Source: Micavibrio sp. UBA6139 (GTDB lineage Bacteria > Pseudomonadota > Alphaproteobacteria > Micavibrionales > Micavibrionaceae). From it: a stretch of 64,000 nt of DNA. Positions within the stretch are counted from its first letter, which is position 1. Each line of letters opens with the position of its first letter. The position numbers and the translations under genes were made by a program. Location of the stretch: assembly GCA_002423285.1 (NCBI GenBank), contig DIVF01000002.1, positions 1 through 64,000 on the forward strand. Reading direction: 5' to 3'. This document shows positions 50,361 to 59,582 of this stretch, in pieces. The notes below the pieces were generated by a model. It saw only the letters and a list, made by a program, of their open reading frames with translations. It was not told the origin of the DNA and searched no databases.

Positions 50361-50378
50361 AAGGGGCGCATACCCCTT
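50361..50378. repeat. AAGGGG/CCCCTT palindrome, dispersed family (copy 6, short)
   Basis: aagggg, loop of 6, cccctt, flanked by an outer inverted repeat aataatatg (50331-50339) and cataatatt (50381-50389). It lies between ettA and the 92-residue gene. Confidence 0.6.
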
Positions 50379-50416
50379 CCCATAATATTATTGTTTTCTT
50401 ATGAAGGAGAACCACC

Positions 50417-50695
50417 ATGACCAAGCCAAACAGCACCTACGTTGTCACACTGAAAGACCGTTTTGATACACCAGCAATCGTCCAACAGATTGAAATGTCT
50501 GATGATATTTCCGATTTAGCCTTTGTCGGCTGTGAAGAAGCCGAAATTGGCAAAGATCCAGTCAAATCCGGCGCACCCCTGACATTGAGCCTGCGTTGCA
50601 GCGAAGCCTTTGCCGAAGAAGTTGCTCTTACAAAAGGCATCGCTTCTGTCACCAAAACAGCCACACCAAACGTAATGCCGGCCCTGCGCCCATAA
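50417..50695 (+). CDS. Small hypothetical protein (92 aa)
   Basis: Unrecognised. A strong Shine-Dalgarno (gaaggaga) precedes the ATG and a terminator follows. The product is soluble; it starts MTKPNSTYVVTLKDRFD, has two Cys (VGCEEAEIG and LRCSEAFAEE) and ends with a Val/Thr/Pro-rich segment. The alternating strand/helix pattern could be a small alpha-beta domain. The neighbours (ettA, DotA-like cluster) do not define a role. Confidence 0.6.
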   Translation: MTKPNSTYVVTLKDRFDTPAIVQQIEMSDDISDLAFVGCEEAEIGKDPVKSGAPLTLSLRCSEAFAEEVALTKGIASVTKTATPNVMPALRP

Positions 50696-50726
50696 TTTCG
50701 GGTCAAGAAAAGCCGCTAAGAACATG

Positions 50727-50751
50727 AAAAGCCGGGTCAAACCCGGCTTTT
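50727..50751 (+). terminator. Rho-independent terminator
   Basis: An 11-bp stem, aaaagccgggt (50727-50737) with acccggctttt (50741-50751), 3-nt loop. It separates the small gene from the DotA-like cluster, implying the cluster has its own promoter. Confidence 0.85.
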
Positions 50752-50792
50752 TCGACTCTGTTTAATGTGGGAGAGCGCCCCCGGTCTGTGGT

Positions 50793-50840
50793 ACAATAAT
50801 TGTAACTATAAAATTTAATAAAATTTTATCGATCTATGAT
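50793..50840 (+). promoter_or_regulatory. AT-rich promoter candidate for the DotA-like cluster
   Basis: An unusually AT-rich stretch for this window includes an inverted aaaattt/aaatttt motif and a tatgat hexamer (50835-50840) like a -10 box. The first DotA-like gene starts at GTG 50870. No convincing -35 is seen. Confidence 0.3.
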
Positions 50841-50869
50841 TATGCTAAAGCCCGGGGTGTAGTGGAATC

Positions 50870-53704
50870 GTGCAGGAAATTCGTCCAAAACAGGTCTTAA
50901 GTTACGTCTTTTTGCCGGGGATTCTGCCCCGCGCGAAGTCCCTGTTTGGTTCGGGATTCGGGTATCTGGCCTTTATGATGGCCAATATCTTTCAAGCCAC
51001 CCGCCTGTTGCCGCCAAACCACCCTTATGTCAGCCCCACCAATATAGGTAAATATAGTCTGTGGTCGGTCTTTGCACAGGCCCGCAATAACCTTGTTTTT
51101 GATTTCAAGCATCTGGACCAGATTGTTGTCTTCTTTACCCTGATCCTTGGCTTTGTGCTGCTGGTCCTGCAGTTTTTGTTGCTGTTTGTCGGCATGGTTA
51201 TTCGCCCCAGCTTCGCGGCTGCCGGTGCGCCGCCTTTTGCGGGCATGTTTACAACACCCGATCCGACCAAGGATCTGGCCTTCACCTTGCTGGACAAGGT
51301 GTTTGGTGTTCCGGAATTTTTCAATTCTGAATACGCCCCAACAAACGGCCCCCTGCCCTTCCATCAGGCGCTGCATGCGTTGTTTGAATTTTACAGCTAC
51401 GCGCTGCTGATCGTCGCGGTCATCATCGTTCTTTATTATGTAGTCGTGATTGTTGCCGAAACGGCGCAAACCGGAACACCGTTCGGGAAACGGTTTAACC
51501 ATCTGTGGGCGCCGATTCGTCTGGTTGTTGCACTGGGGCTGTTGCTGCCAATCAATTACGGTTTGAATTCTGGCCAGTATATCGTTTTGATGGCGGCCAA
51601 GATGGGGTCCGGTTTTGCAACCAATGGCTGGTTCCTGTTCAACTCATCCCTGACCAACGCGCTGGGGGTTCAAGACGGAACGCTTTATTCCCGCGCCAAG
51701 GTGCCCGATTCATGGCCGCTGGTGAAATTCGTCAACCTGTCTGTGGCCTGCCGCGAAGCTTATGAGCGTCTGGGTATTACAGGGATTGATGCCTACATCA
51801 TTAAAAACCCCGGGGAATCCCAAGTCGTTACCGAAGGCGATTACGCCACCGCGCTTGCGTTTTATAACCATGGCGATGTTATCGTCCGCTTTGGTAAAAA
51901 AGACCCGGTCGAATTTAAGGGGGAAACGGGCCATGTGAAGCCTTATTGCGGCGAAATCATCTTTAATACGACAGTCACCAATGATGTCGGCGCCAATGTC
52001 GGCCCCTATAACGTGCAAAATGGCTATTTCACAGAAACAATGCTGCTGTGGCGCAACTTTGCGGAATCATTCGGCGTCATTATGGCGTACCGGACCTTGC
52101 CGAACCAGACCGCCGGGTGCGCGTGGACAACGCCGGGCTATTTCCTGCAACAAGACTGCACCAGTCCGACTGGCATCCAAGCCGCCAACATTGCGGAGAT
52201 GCGCGTCGAAGAGCAAAGCGCCGGCTATGAACGCCCGGTTTATCAGGCGCGTGAAGCGATGGCGGCATCAGGTGGCTTAGCGGTTCCACAAGAATTACTG
52301 GACCGTGGCTGGGGCGGGGCGGGCATCTGGTACAACAGGATTGCTGAAATCAACGGTTCGTTCTTTGGGGCTGTCAGCTATTTGCCAACCCCAAGCCTGT
52401 TGCCATTGCCGATGCAACAAATCATGGCCGCCAACAAGGCCGCCAACCAGAACGTCAACCCCAAGGACATGTTTACACCGAACCTGTCAGATGGCTCGGC
52501 GATTAAATTTGATGACCGCAACGATGCGCTGGTCGCGGAAGTGCTGTACCAGTCCTACCAAAAACTAGGGACGGATGACACATACCTGCAAAGTGATACC
52601 ACAGCCAAAGAAAACGTTTTCCGCGATACGATTAACCTGCTCTTTGGTTTGAACGGTTTGTTCACCATGCGTGAGAACACCGACATCCATCCGCTGGCAC
52701 AGCTGGTCGGTCTGGGCAAGGGGATCGTCGATAGTTCGATCCGCAACATGTTTGCCGCAACCATTTTTGCGGCCGGTGGTGGTGCGTTCAAGGCGTTCGG
52801 GAATAACGGTGCGCTGGAAGCCGTGGCCGGGATCGGGACGGGGGTCTTCACGACACTGACAACAATCGGCCTGACGATTGGATTTATTCTCTATTACGTT
52901 TTGCCGTTCCTGCCGTTCATGTATTTCTTCTTTGCAGTCGGCAACTGGGTCAAAACCATTTTCGAAGCCATGGTTGGCGTACCGTTATGGGCGCTGGCGC
53001 ATTTGCGCATCGATGGGCACGGCCTGCCCGGCGAAAGCGCCATGGGCGGATACTTCCTGATCCTGGAGATTTTCTTGCGTCCGATCCTGACCGTTTTTGG
53101 TCTGGTCGGGGCATTGATCATCTTCTCCGCCGTGGTCAAGGTCTTGAACGAGGTCTTTACGTTGGTCACCGCCAACCTGGCAGGGTTTGATAACAACCCT
53201 TGCGAAGTCACAGCCGTGGGCGGCCCCTGTAACATTCAGGGCGCAACGCCCGGCGGGCAACCATCGAACAACACGATGAGCAACCCGACCAACACGATCA
53301 TGCAGGAAGTTTTATCCTTCAAGCGCGATACGATTGATGAGTTCTTCTTCACCATCATCTACACCGTTATTGTGTACATGCTGGCGACGTCATCCTTCAA
53401 ACTGATTGACCAGATCCCAGCCTCGATCCTGCGTTGGATCGGTTCGGGCGAACGCAGCTTCGTTGATGGCGATAAGCAAAGAGATCTGACCGGTGAAATG
53501 ACACGCTACACCGCCTTTGGTGGTTTCAGCATGACCTCGAATCTGACACAGGGCATTGTTGGCTCCGCTGGCAAAGTCGGTGAAGGTCTTGCGGGAGCAG
53601 GTAAGGGTCTGGTGCCGGGTGGCGGATCCAACGTGACCGGACAGGGCAGCCCACGGAACCCCGGACAGGGCCAAGGCGGCAGCAACAGCGGTGGGACACC
53701 ATGA
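50870..53704 (+). CDS. DotA/TraY-family polytopic membrane protein (paralogue 1)
   Basis: DotA (Legionella) and TraY (IncI plasmids) are inner-membrane proteins of type IVB secretion systems. The 944 residues start at GTG: an N-terminal amphipathic segment (LSYVFLPGILPRAKSLFGSG), helices at about 85-111 and 173-197, then ETAQTGTPFGKRFNHLWAP and a hydrophobic stretch. A large probably extracytoplasmic region (about 240-620) contains GWGGAGIWYNRIAEINGSF. A helical block follows with IHPLAQ, a proposed pore-like region and the family signature VGVPLWALAHLRIDG. The C-terminal helix is FFFTIIYTVIVYMLATSSF, and a Gly/Ser/Asn-rich tail ends the protein. It heads a tandem set of three. Confidence 0.8.
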   Translation: MQEIRPKQVLSYVFLPGILPRAKSLFGSGFGYLAFMMANIFQATRLLPPNHPYVSPTNIGKYSLWSVFAQARNNLVFDFKHLDQIVVFFTLILGFVLLVLQFLLLFVGMVIRPSFAAAGAPPFAGMFTTPDPTKDLAFTLLDKVFGVPEFFNSEYAPTNGPLPFHQALHALFEFYSYALLIVAVIIVLYYVVVIVAETAQTGTPFGKRFNHLWAPIRLVVALGLLLPINYGLNSGQYIVLMAAKMGSGFATNGWFLFNSSLTNALGVQDGTLYSRAKVPDSWPLVKFVNLSVACREAYERLGITGIDAYIIKNPGESQVVTEGDYATALAFYNHGDVIVRFGKKDPVEFKGETGHVKPYCGEIIFNTTVTNDVGANVGPYNVQNGYFTETMLLWRNFAESFGVIMAYRTLPNQTAGCAWTTPGYFLQQDCTSPTGIQAANIAEMRVEEQSAGYERPVYQAREAMAASGGLAVPQELLDRGWGGAGIWYNRIAEINGSFFGAVSYLPTPSLLPLPMQQIMAANKAANQNVNPKDMFTPNLSDGSAIKFDDRNDALVAEVLYQSYQKLGTDDTYLQSDTTAKENVFRDTINLLFGLNGLFTMRENTDIHPLAQLVGLGKGIVDSSIRNMFAATIFAAGGGAFKAFGNNGALEAVAGIGTGVFTTLTTIGLTIGFILYYVLPFLPFMYFFFAVGNWVKTIFEAMVGVPLWALAHLRIDGHGLPGESAMGGYFLILEIFLRPILTVFGLVGALIIFSAVVKVLNEVFTLVTANLAGFDNNPCEVTAVGGPCNIQGATPGGQPSNNTMSNPTNTIMQEVLSFKRDTIDEFFFTIIYTVIVYMLATSSFKLIDQIPASILRWIGSGERSFVDGDKQRDLTGEMTRYTAFGGFSMTSNLTQGIVGSAGKVGEGLAGAGKGLVPGGGSNVTGQGSPRNPGQGQGGSNSGGTP

Positions 53705-53777
53705 TCTCCGCCTGCGTTTTCCGGCCTCATCATTTCCCGGCAGTGATGTCGGTATCGGCATAAAGGTTAAAGTGTGA

Positions 53778-56522
53778 ATGAAACAAGCCGTCAGCAAAAC
53801 CCTTAGATATGCGCTCCTGCCGGAAATTTTTCCGCGGGTCCGCGATCTGCTGGGCAGTGGCTTTGGGTTTGTTGCCTATTCGATTGCCTGTGTTTTTCAA
53901 ACCGCAGGGCTGCTGCCGCGCAATCATGCCTATACCAACCCGGTCAATATCGGGCGATTTGGTATCCGCCATGTTCTGGGGCAAGCCGGATCAAACTTAC
54001 GCTTTACCCGCAACCACATCGATCAGGTCATTTTATACGGCATGATCCTGCTGGGCTGTGTGTTGCTGCTCATTCAATTTTCATTGATGGGCTTTGCCCT
54101 GTTCACGCAAAACGCCAACGCAACAGGCGCGCCCCTGCCGACAACTTTCGCCGGGTTCTTTGTCTCACCAAATCCGACACAGGATATTTCCTATATCCTT
54201 CTGGATCGAATTTTTGGTATTCCGGATTTATTCGGGTCATGCGTTTCCCAGCAAGTTGCCTGTCTGCCCGGACCCCATAACCCGAACCCGCTGATTGATG
54301 GCGCCTTTCCGCAACCCTATCATTTGGCGCTGCAAGAGCTTTTAGGCTTTTACAGTTACGGCTTGTTGCTGGTTGCGGCGATTATCTTTGTGTACTACAT
54401 CATCACCATTTTGGCGGAAATGTCGGAAACAGGCACCGCCTTTGGTCGTCGCTTTAACCGCGCCTGGGCACCGCTGCGGATGATTATTGCCTTCGGTCTG
54501 CTGGTGCCGATGACCTACAACCTGAATGCGGCACAATATATCACGCTGTATGCCGCCAAATGGGGTTCGGGTTTCGCCACTAATTCATGGAATTTCTTTA
54601 TCACGCGCATGGCGCTGACCGATGAGCGCACACTGGTCGGTGACCGCGCAATCATGGTCTCAAAACCACAACCCCCGTCATCGTCTGAATTGCTGCAATT
54701 CATGTCAACGGCCTCGACGTGCAAGATCGCGTACAAGAAAATGTACGATATCGACATTGATGCCTATGTCGTACGCGTCAGTCCGACGAATAACCAGGCG
54801 GACGGTGCGGCGACGTTGACCTCACAAATGGGGCAAGCCTCCCCCTATTACGATTTGCAGGCGTGGTTTGCGCTGGGTGATGTGGAGGTTGTTTTTGGTG
54901 AACGATCACAAACCAAATATCCCGATGAACGCGGCTATGTTTTTCCAACCTGCGGCAGCCTGACGCTGAGCTCACTCCGCGTGGTCAGGCCAGAGGCGCC
55001 GCCTTTCGAGGATGGCGCAGACCGCATTCCCTATAACTACCTGTCCCAGTTGGTTCTCATTCCATGGGAAGGTGGCGCTGTCGCCGATTCCGGCCTGACC
55101 TTCGTCGATATTGGTGACATCATCACCAATCGGACCTTGCCTTTATACAAAGATATGTCCCGCCCGATGCCCGGCGAGACCGAAAAGAATGAAATTTACG
55201 CCTGGTATTCCACCACCATCATGCAGATCTTAAATGAAGGTTGGGCCGACATGCGTGACAACGCAGACTGGGCCTTTACAGCAATGGAATATGGCTGGGG
55301 CGGCGCAGGTATCTGGTACAACCAGATTGCGCGGATCAATGGGGAATTTGCGGACGCCGCTGCCAATTTACCGATTGTGACCAACTACCCGATCGTCATG
55401 AATAAAATCAAGGAAGAACGCAGCAAGGCCAACGCCCTGATTGCGGGCACCAGCCAGTTTGACCCGCATTTATCAAACGGCGATGATTTGTCGAAAGGCA
55501 TGAACGAACGCGATAAAGCCATCCTGCAAAGCCTGAACAAGGTTTACGATTTATGGGATGCGTTTTATGAAGAAACCAAGCCGAAAAATACCGGCAACGC
55601 GATCGTTGATTCGATCAATGCGCTGTTTAGAAAAGTTGGCCTGTGGAATATGCGCGACAACGAAGCCATTCACCCACTGGCAAACTTTGCCACGATGGGC
55701 AAGGCCTTGCTGATGCACTCGGTCATCGCCTTTGGCGGCGGGGCGGTCACGGGTGCGGCAGGCGCCATGAGTCTTCTGGGTGGGCCGGACATGCTGAAAA
55801 CCGTGGCATCGAACATGACATCCTTCATGATCTCGATTGGCTATATGGGGATGGCAACCGGGTTTATGCTCTATTACATCGTCCCCCTGATGCCTTTCGT
55901 TTACTTCTTCTTTGCGATGGTTGGTTGGGCCAAGACGCTTTTTGAAGCGATGGTCGGGGTGCCGCTCTGGGCGCTGGCGCATTTACGCTATGACGGGGAC
56001 GGTTTCCCGACCCGCCAGTCGCTGTATGGTTATTACCTGTTGCTGGATATTTTCCTCCGCCCGGTGCTGATTGTCTTTGGCCTGATCGGATCAATGGCGA
56101 TTTTCTATGCGCTGGCCCGGACACTGAACAACGTCTTTGATACAGTGACATCGAACCTGACCGGGTTTGACCATCCGGCCTCAACCGCCGGTGGCGGGCC
56201 AGCCGTCACCCAGGTTGGCAGCGTTGCCTTCTATCGCGGGGCCATTGACCAGTTCTTCTTCACCATCATCTATACGGTGATTGTGTATATGATGGGCACG
56301 TCCTGCTTTAAACTGATCGACTTGTTCCCGAACAATATTCTGCGCTGGTTCGGCAGCAGCGCCCAAGGCTTCTCAGCCACACATGGCGAAGATGCCGGCG
56401 CTGAGATGGGCCAGAAAATGAAGAGCGGCACCTATCAGATGAGCGATCAGGTCGGGAACATGTCGTCCAGCATTATCAGCCGCACCGGCGGTGCCGATTA
56501 CGAAGCACCTCAAGTAACCTAA
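53778..56522 (+). CDS. DotA/TraY-family polytopic membrane protein (paralogue 2)
   Basis: 914 residues with the same architecture as the flanking paralogues: N-terminal LRYALLPEIFPRVRDLLGSG, membrane helices near 85-110 and 185-210, ETGTAFGRRFNRAWAPLR, the periplasmic-type domain with GWGGAGIWYNQIARINGEF, NMRDNEAIHPLANFATMG, VGVPLWALAHLRYDGDG, and a last helix FFFTIIYTVIVYMMGTSCF. It has a Cys pair (CVSQQVAC) at the early loop that paralogue 1 lacks and paralogue 3 shares. Its stop TAA overlaps the start of the 70-residue ORF as TAATG. Confidence 0.8.
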   Translation: MKQAVSKTLRYALLPEIFPRVRDLLGSGFGFVAYSIACVFQTAGLLPRNHAYTNPVNIGRFGIRHVLGQAGSNLRFTRNHIDQVILYGMILLGCVLLLIQFSLMGFALFTQNANATGAPLPTTFAGFFVSPNPTQDISYILLDRIFGIPDLFGSCVSQQVACLPGPHNPNPLIDGAFPQPYHLALQELLGFYSYGLLLVAAIIFVYYIITILAEMSETGTAFGRRFNRAWAPLRMIIAFGLLVPMTYNLNAAQYITLYAAKWGSGFATNSWNFFITRMALTDERTLVGDRAIMVSKPQPPSSSELLQFMSTASTCKIAYKKMYDIDIDAYVVRVSPTNNQADGAATLTSQMGQASPYYDLQAWFALGDVEVVFGERSQTKYPDERGYVFPTCGSLTLSSLRVVRPEAPPFEDGADRIPYNYLSQLVLIPWEGGAVADSGLTFVDIGDIITNRTLPLYKDMSRPMPGETEKNEIYAWYSTTIMQILNEGWADMRDNADWAFTAMEYGWGGAGIWYNQIARINGEFADAAANLPIVTNYPIVMNKIKEERSKANALIAGTSQFDPHLSNGDDLSKGMNERDKAILQSLNKVYDLWDAFYEETKPKNTGNAIVDSINALFRKVGLWNMRDNEAIHPLANFATMGKALLMHSVIAFGGGAVTGAAGAMSLLGGPDMLKTVASNMTSFMISIGYMGMATGFMLYYIVPLMPFVYFFFAMVGWAKTLFEAMVGVPLWALAHLRYDGDGFPTRQSLYGYYLLLDIFLRPVLIVFGLIGSMAIFYALARTLNNVFDTVTSNLTGFDHPASTAGGGPAVTQVGSVAFYRGAIDQFFFTIIYTVIVYMMGTSCFKLIDLFPNNILRWFGSSAQGFSATHGEDAGAEMGQKMKSGTYQMSDQVGNMSSSIISRTGGADYEAPQVT

Positions 56523-56734
56523 TGAAGGGCAAACAACTGATTATGAAGATGAAAATTGCCACCGCCCCACACCCGAACCAAGCCGGTTTTTGCGATTCAA
56601 TATGGCAAAACGCCGTGGCCACATGGTATAATGGTGTGAAATTTAGAAAAATTTTAGGCATTTCCGCGATCTCCACGGCGAAATTCCAAAGGGCGCAGGT
56701 TGATTTAATGCTGGCAGGGGGCGCCGCGCAATGA
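56522..56734 (+). CDS. 70-aa ORF coupled between two DotA/TraY-like genes
   Basis: Unrecognised, but placed exactly: its ATG shares the A of the preceding TAA stop (TAATG) and its TGA overlaps the next gene's ATG (ATGA), the hallmark of translational coupling. The product begins with a basic stretch (MKGKQLIMKMKIATAPH) and is moderately hydrophobic to its end (SIWQNAVATWYNGVKF, then VDLMLAGGAAQ). No signal peptide or obvious helix. It might be a small accessory protein of the DotA-like system, or merely an intergenic frame retained for coupling. Confidence 0.5.
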   Translation: MKGKQLIMKMKIATAPHPNQAGFCDSIWQNAVATWYNGVKFRKILGISAISTAKFQRAQVDLMLAGGAAQ

Positions 56735-59511
56735 AGGTAACGACCAAAGGTGTTTTAAAATATACGCTTCTGCCGGGTATCCTGCCGCAGATCCGACGCT
56801 TGTTCGCGTCTGGTTTTGGTCAGATTGCCTTCTTCATGGCGCAGATTTATGGTGCCGCGCGCCTGTTGCCGCCAGCCCACCCTTATCTGAATGCCCAGAA
56901 TATTGGCCGCTTTGGCATCACCAACGTGGTTTTGGAGGCCTACCAGAACCTCACCTTCAGCCGCAAACATATCGACCAGATTGCCATTTTCTTCTTGTTG
57001 CTGAGCGGCTTTATCCTGCTGATCGCGCAATTCGCTTTGTTTGCCTTTGCCATCTTTGTGCAAACCGGTAATGCCGCTGGGGCACCGCCGGCGGGAGGCT
57101 ACGCCGCCTTCTTCGTCACACCGGATACGACCAATGACATCGCGCACATCCTGATGGACCGGGTCTTTGGTATTCCAGATCTGTTTAATTCCTGCGTATC
57201 GCAGGGCATTCCCTGTCTAAACAGCACCATGGCCGAAGGGGTCTTCCCCTTCCCCTATCACGCTGCGTTCCAGGACATGCTCGCCTTTTACAGCATTGGT
57301 TTGTGCGTCGTTGGCGTGATCATTTTCATGTATTACATCGTCACCATTCTGGTGGAAACCGCGCAAACCGGTACGCCGTTTGGCCGCCGGTTTAACCATG
57401 TCTGGGCCCCAATCCGTATGGTCGTGGCCTTGGCCTTGCTGGTCCCGATTGCCTATGGCATGAACGGTGCGCAGCTTTTGACATTGAATGTCGCCAAATG
57501 GGGCTCGGCTCTGGCGACCAATGGCTGGAGTACATTTGCCACCGTGCTGGTCGGCGCCAGTACCAACCCGCTTGGTTCAGGCGATCTGGTCGCAGCCCCG
57601 CAAAAACCAAAACCGGAAAGCATATTTCAGTTCTATAGCGTGCTAGCCGTTTGTAAAAAGGCCTATGCCACACGCGTTCAACCGGCTGTTGATATTCGGG
57701 CCTATATGGTCAGATCCGGTCTTGGCGCACAGCCTGCCGCTGGCGGCCCGCCAGCCCCCCAGAATAATTTTGTGGAAGTCACCGGTGGCACCACATGGGC
57801 CGCCGCGCGTGATTTCTATGAAAACGGCGACATCATCGTTGTTTTCGGTGAACGCGACCCAACGCGCTACGCCAATGAAAAGGGCAATGTCCGCCCATGG
57901 TGCGGTGAGATTCTGCTGAAACAGGCTGATATCAATCAACCGGGTTCGATCGCCATTCAAACGCGCTATTTCGAAAACTTCATTGTCCGCTACTGGGAAA
58001 ACGCCAGCACTGGCGCACCGACACTGGCAGGCTCCCCGAACCTGCCAGCCCCCAACGGGCTGGAACAGGATTTCTTCTTTAATGCGGCTGACCGCATCAT
58101 GGAAACCACACTTGAGCATTTTGAAAACGGCATGATGCCAAGCAACGAGGCCCGCATTGCCCTGCTGGGACAGTGGACCTATGACCTTGGCAGCTATATT
58201 CAAGCCGCCGTCGATGCCCAGATCGGGGCGGATGGCTGGCTCTATGAGCTGCAAACCTATGGCTGGGCGGGGGCCGGGATTTGGTATAACCGCATTGCTG
58301 AACTGAACGGCGCGTTGATTTCGGGCATTGCCAACATACCAGAAGTGCGCAAATGGCCGCTGGTCATGGAAGCCGTTGCCGAAGAAAAGGCCAAAAAAGA
58401 TAAGGCCGTCACCAAGGACACCAAATTCGTGGCCTATCTGTCAGATGGCGCACAGGTGGAATTGCCGGCGGATATGAGTCTGCCGATTGCAACCGCTCTG
58501 GCCTCCACTTACGGGCTGTGGCTGGATGGCAATTCACAGGAAACCACCGCCGATGGCATGCCGGTGCCGATCAACAGCAGCAAAAACGTCTTTGTAGATT
58601 TCGTCCAGAACCTGTTTGGTCTGCGCGGTCTTTATAATATGCGCGATAACGCCAATATTCACCCGTTGGCACAGATCGTCATCATGGGTAAATATCTGCT
58701 GGAAGCATCGATCCGTAATATCGGTGGTTCTGCGCTGGGGTCTGTTGCCTCCGTTATTCTGGGTGCCGCCGATATGCCGCCAGCCAAGGCGATTGTTGAC
58801 GGGTTCAGTTCCTTGCTGCGCACGGTGGGTATGATGACCCTGTCGATCGGGTTCGTGCTTTACTACGTCGTACCGTTCCTGCCTTTTATCTATTTCTTCT
58901 TCCAGGTGGGCGGATGGATCAAGGCCTTGTTCGAAGCCATGGTGGGTCTGCCGCTTTGGGCATTGGCTCACATCAGAATTGATGGTGAGGGCCTACCGGG
59001 CTCGGCTGCGATGAACGGCTACTTCCTGATCTTTGAAATCTTCCTGCGTCCAATCCTGACCATCTTTGGAATGATTGCCGGCATTGCAATTTTCGCGGCA
59101 CAGGTACAGGTCCTGAATGAAATCTTCACCATAGTTGTCAGTAACCTGACCGGGTTTGACAAAGAAGGGGCACTAAAAGCCGCTACAGCCTTCCCGGTTG
59201 TCGGAACATCGGCCGTCGTGCCTGATCCGAATTCTCTGATCGGGACGCTTGATGTCGCCAAGAACTTCGTTGACCAGCTGTTCTACACAGTTGTTTATGC
59301 GATCTTCGTTTACATGATGGCGATGTCGTCCTTCAAGCTTGTTTACCTCATTCCAGACAACATGCTGCGTTGGATGGGTTCGAGCGTCGATGGTTTCGGC
59401 GAACTGGCCAAGGATTCGCCAGAAGGTTTGGTTGGCACCATGTATGGTGGCGCTTCGACTATGACCGGTCAGATTGGCGGCGCATTCCGCAACCTGATGA
59501 TGCGCAGATAG
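56731..59511 (+). CDS. DotA/TraY-family polytopic membrane protein (paralogue 3)
   Basis: 926 residues. N-terminal LKYTLLPGILPQIRRLFASG, helices near 88-112 and 190-215, ETAQTGTPFGRRFNHVWAP (almost identical to paralogue 1), a Cys pair CVSQGIPC, a large loop with YGWAGAGIWYNRIAELNGAL, NMRDNANIHPLAQIV, VGLPLWALAHIRIDGEG and a last helix LFYTVVYAIFVYMMAMSSF. The N- and C-terminal thirds are well conserved among the three; the central loop is diverged. The terminator at 59530 ends the cluster. Confidence 0.8.
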   Translation: MKVTTKGVLKYTLLPGILPQIRRLFASGFGQIAFFMAQIYGAARLLPPAHPYLNAQNIGRFGITNVVLEAYQNLTFSRKHIDQIAIFFLLLSGFILLIAQFALFAFAIFVQTGNAAGAPPAGGYAAFFVTPDTTNDIAHILMDRVFGIPDLFNSCVSQGIPCLNSTMAEGVFPFPYHAAFQDMLAFYSIGLCVVGVIIFMYYIVTILVETAQTGTPFGRRFNHVWAPIRMVVALALLVPIAYGMNGAQLLTLNVAKWGSALATNGWSTFATVLVGASTNPLGSGDLVAAPQKPKPESIFQFYSVLAVCKKAYATRVQPAVDIRAYMVRSGLGAQPAAGGPPAPQNNFVEVTGGTTWAAARDFYENGDIIVVFGERDPTRYANEKGNVRPWCGEILLKQADINQPGSIAIQTRYFENFIVRYWENASTGAPTLAGSPNLPAPNGLEQDFFFNAADRIMETTLEHFENGMMPSNEARIALLGQWTYDLGSYIQAAVDAQIGADGWLYELQTYGWAGAGIWYNRIAELNGALISGIANIPEVRKWPLVMEAVAEEKAKKDKAVTKDTKFVAYLSDGAQVELPADMSLPIATALASTYGLWLDGNSQETTADGMPVPINSSKNVFVDFVQNLFGLRGLYNMRDNANIHPLAQIVIMGKYLLEASIRNIGGSALGSVASVILGAADMPPAKAIVDGFSSLLRTVGMMTLSIGFVLYYVVPFLPFIYFFFQVGGWIKALFEAMVGLPLWALAHIRIDGEGLPGSAAMNGYFLIFEIFLRPILTIFGMIAGIAIFAAQVQVLNEIFTIVVSNLTGFDKEGALKAATAFPVVGTSAVVPDPNSLIGTLDVAKNFVDQLFYTVVYAIFVYMMAMSSFKLVYLIPDNMLRWMGSSVDGFGELAKDSPEGLVGTMYGGASTMTGQIGGAFRNLMMRR

Positions 59512-59529
59512 GAATCAAAACACAGATAC

Positions 59530-59560
59530 AAAAAAGCCCGCGAGATACGCGGGCTTTTTT
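59530..59560. terminator. Bidirectional terminator after the DotA-like cluster and mlaC
   Basis: A 13-bp stem, aaaaaagcccgcg (59530-59542) with cgcgggctttttt (59548-59560), loop agata, A- and T-runs on both sides. It lies between convergent genes. Confidence 0.92.
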
Positions 59561-59582
59561 ATTGCTTAAAAACAGGCCCGGA

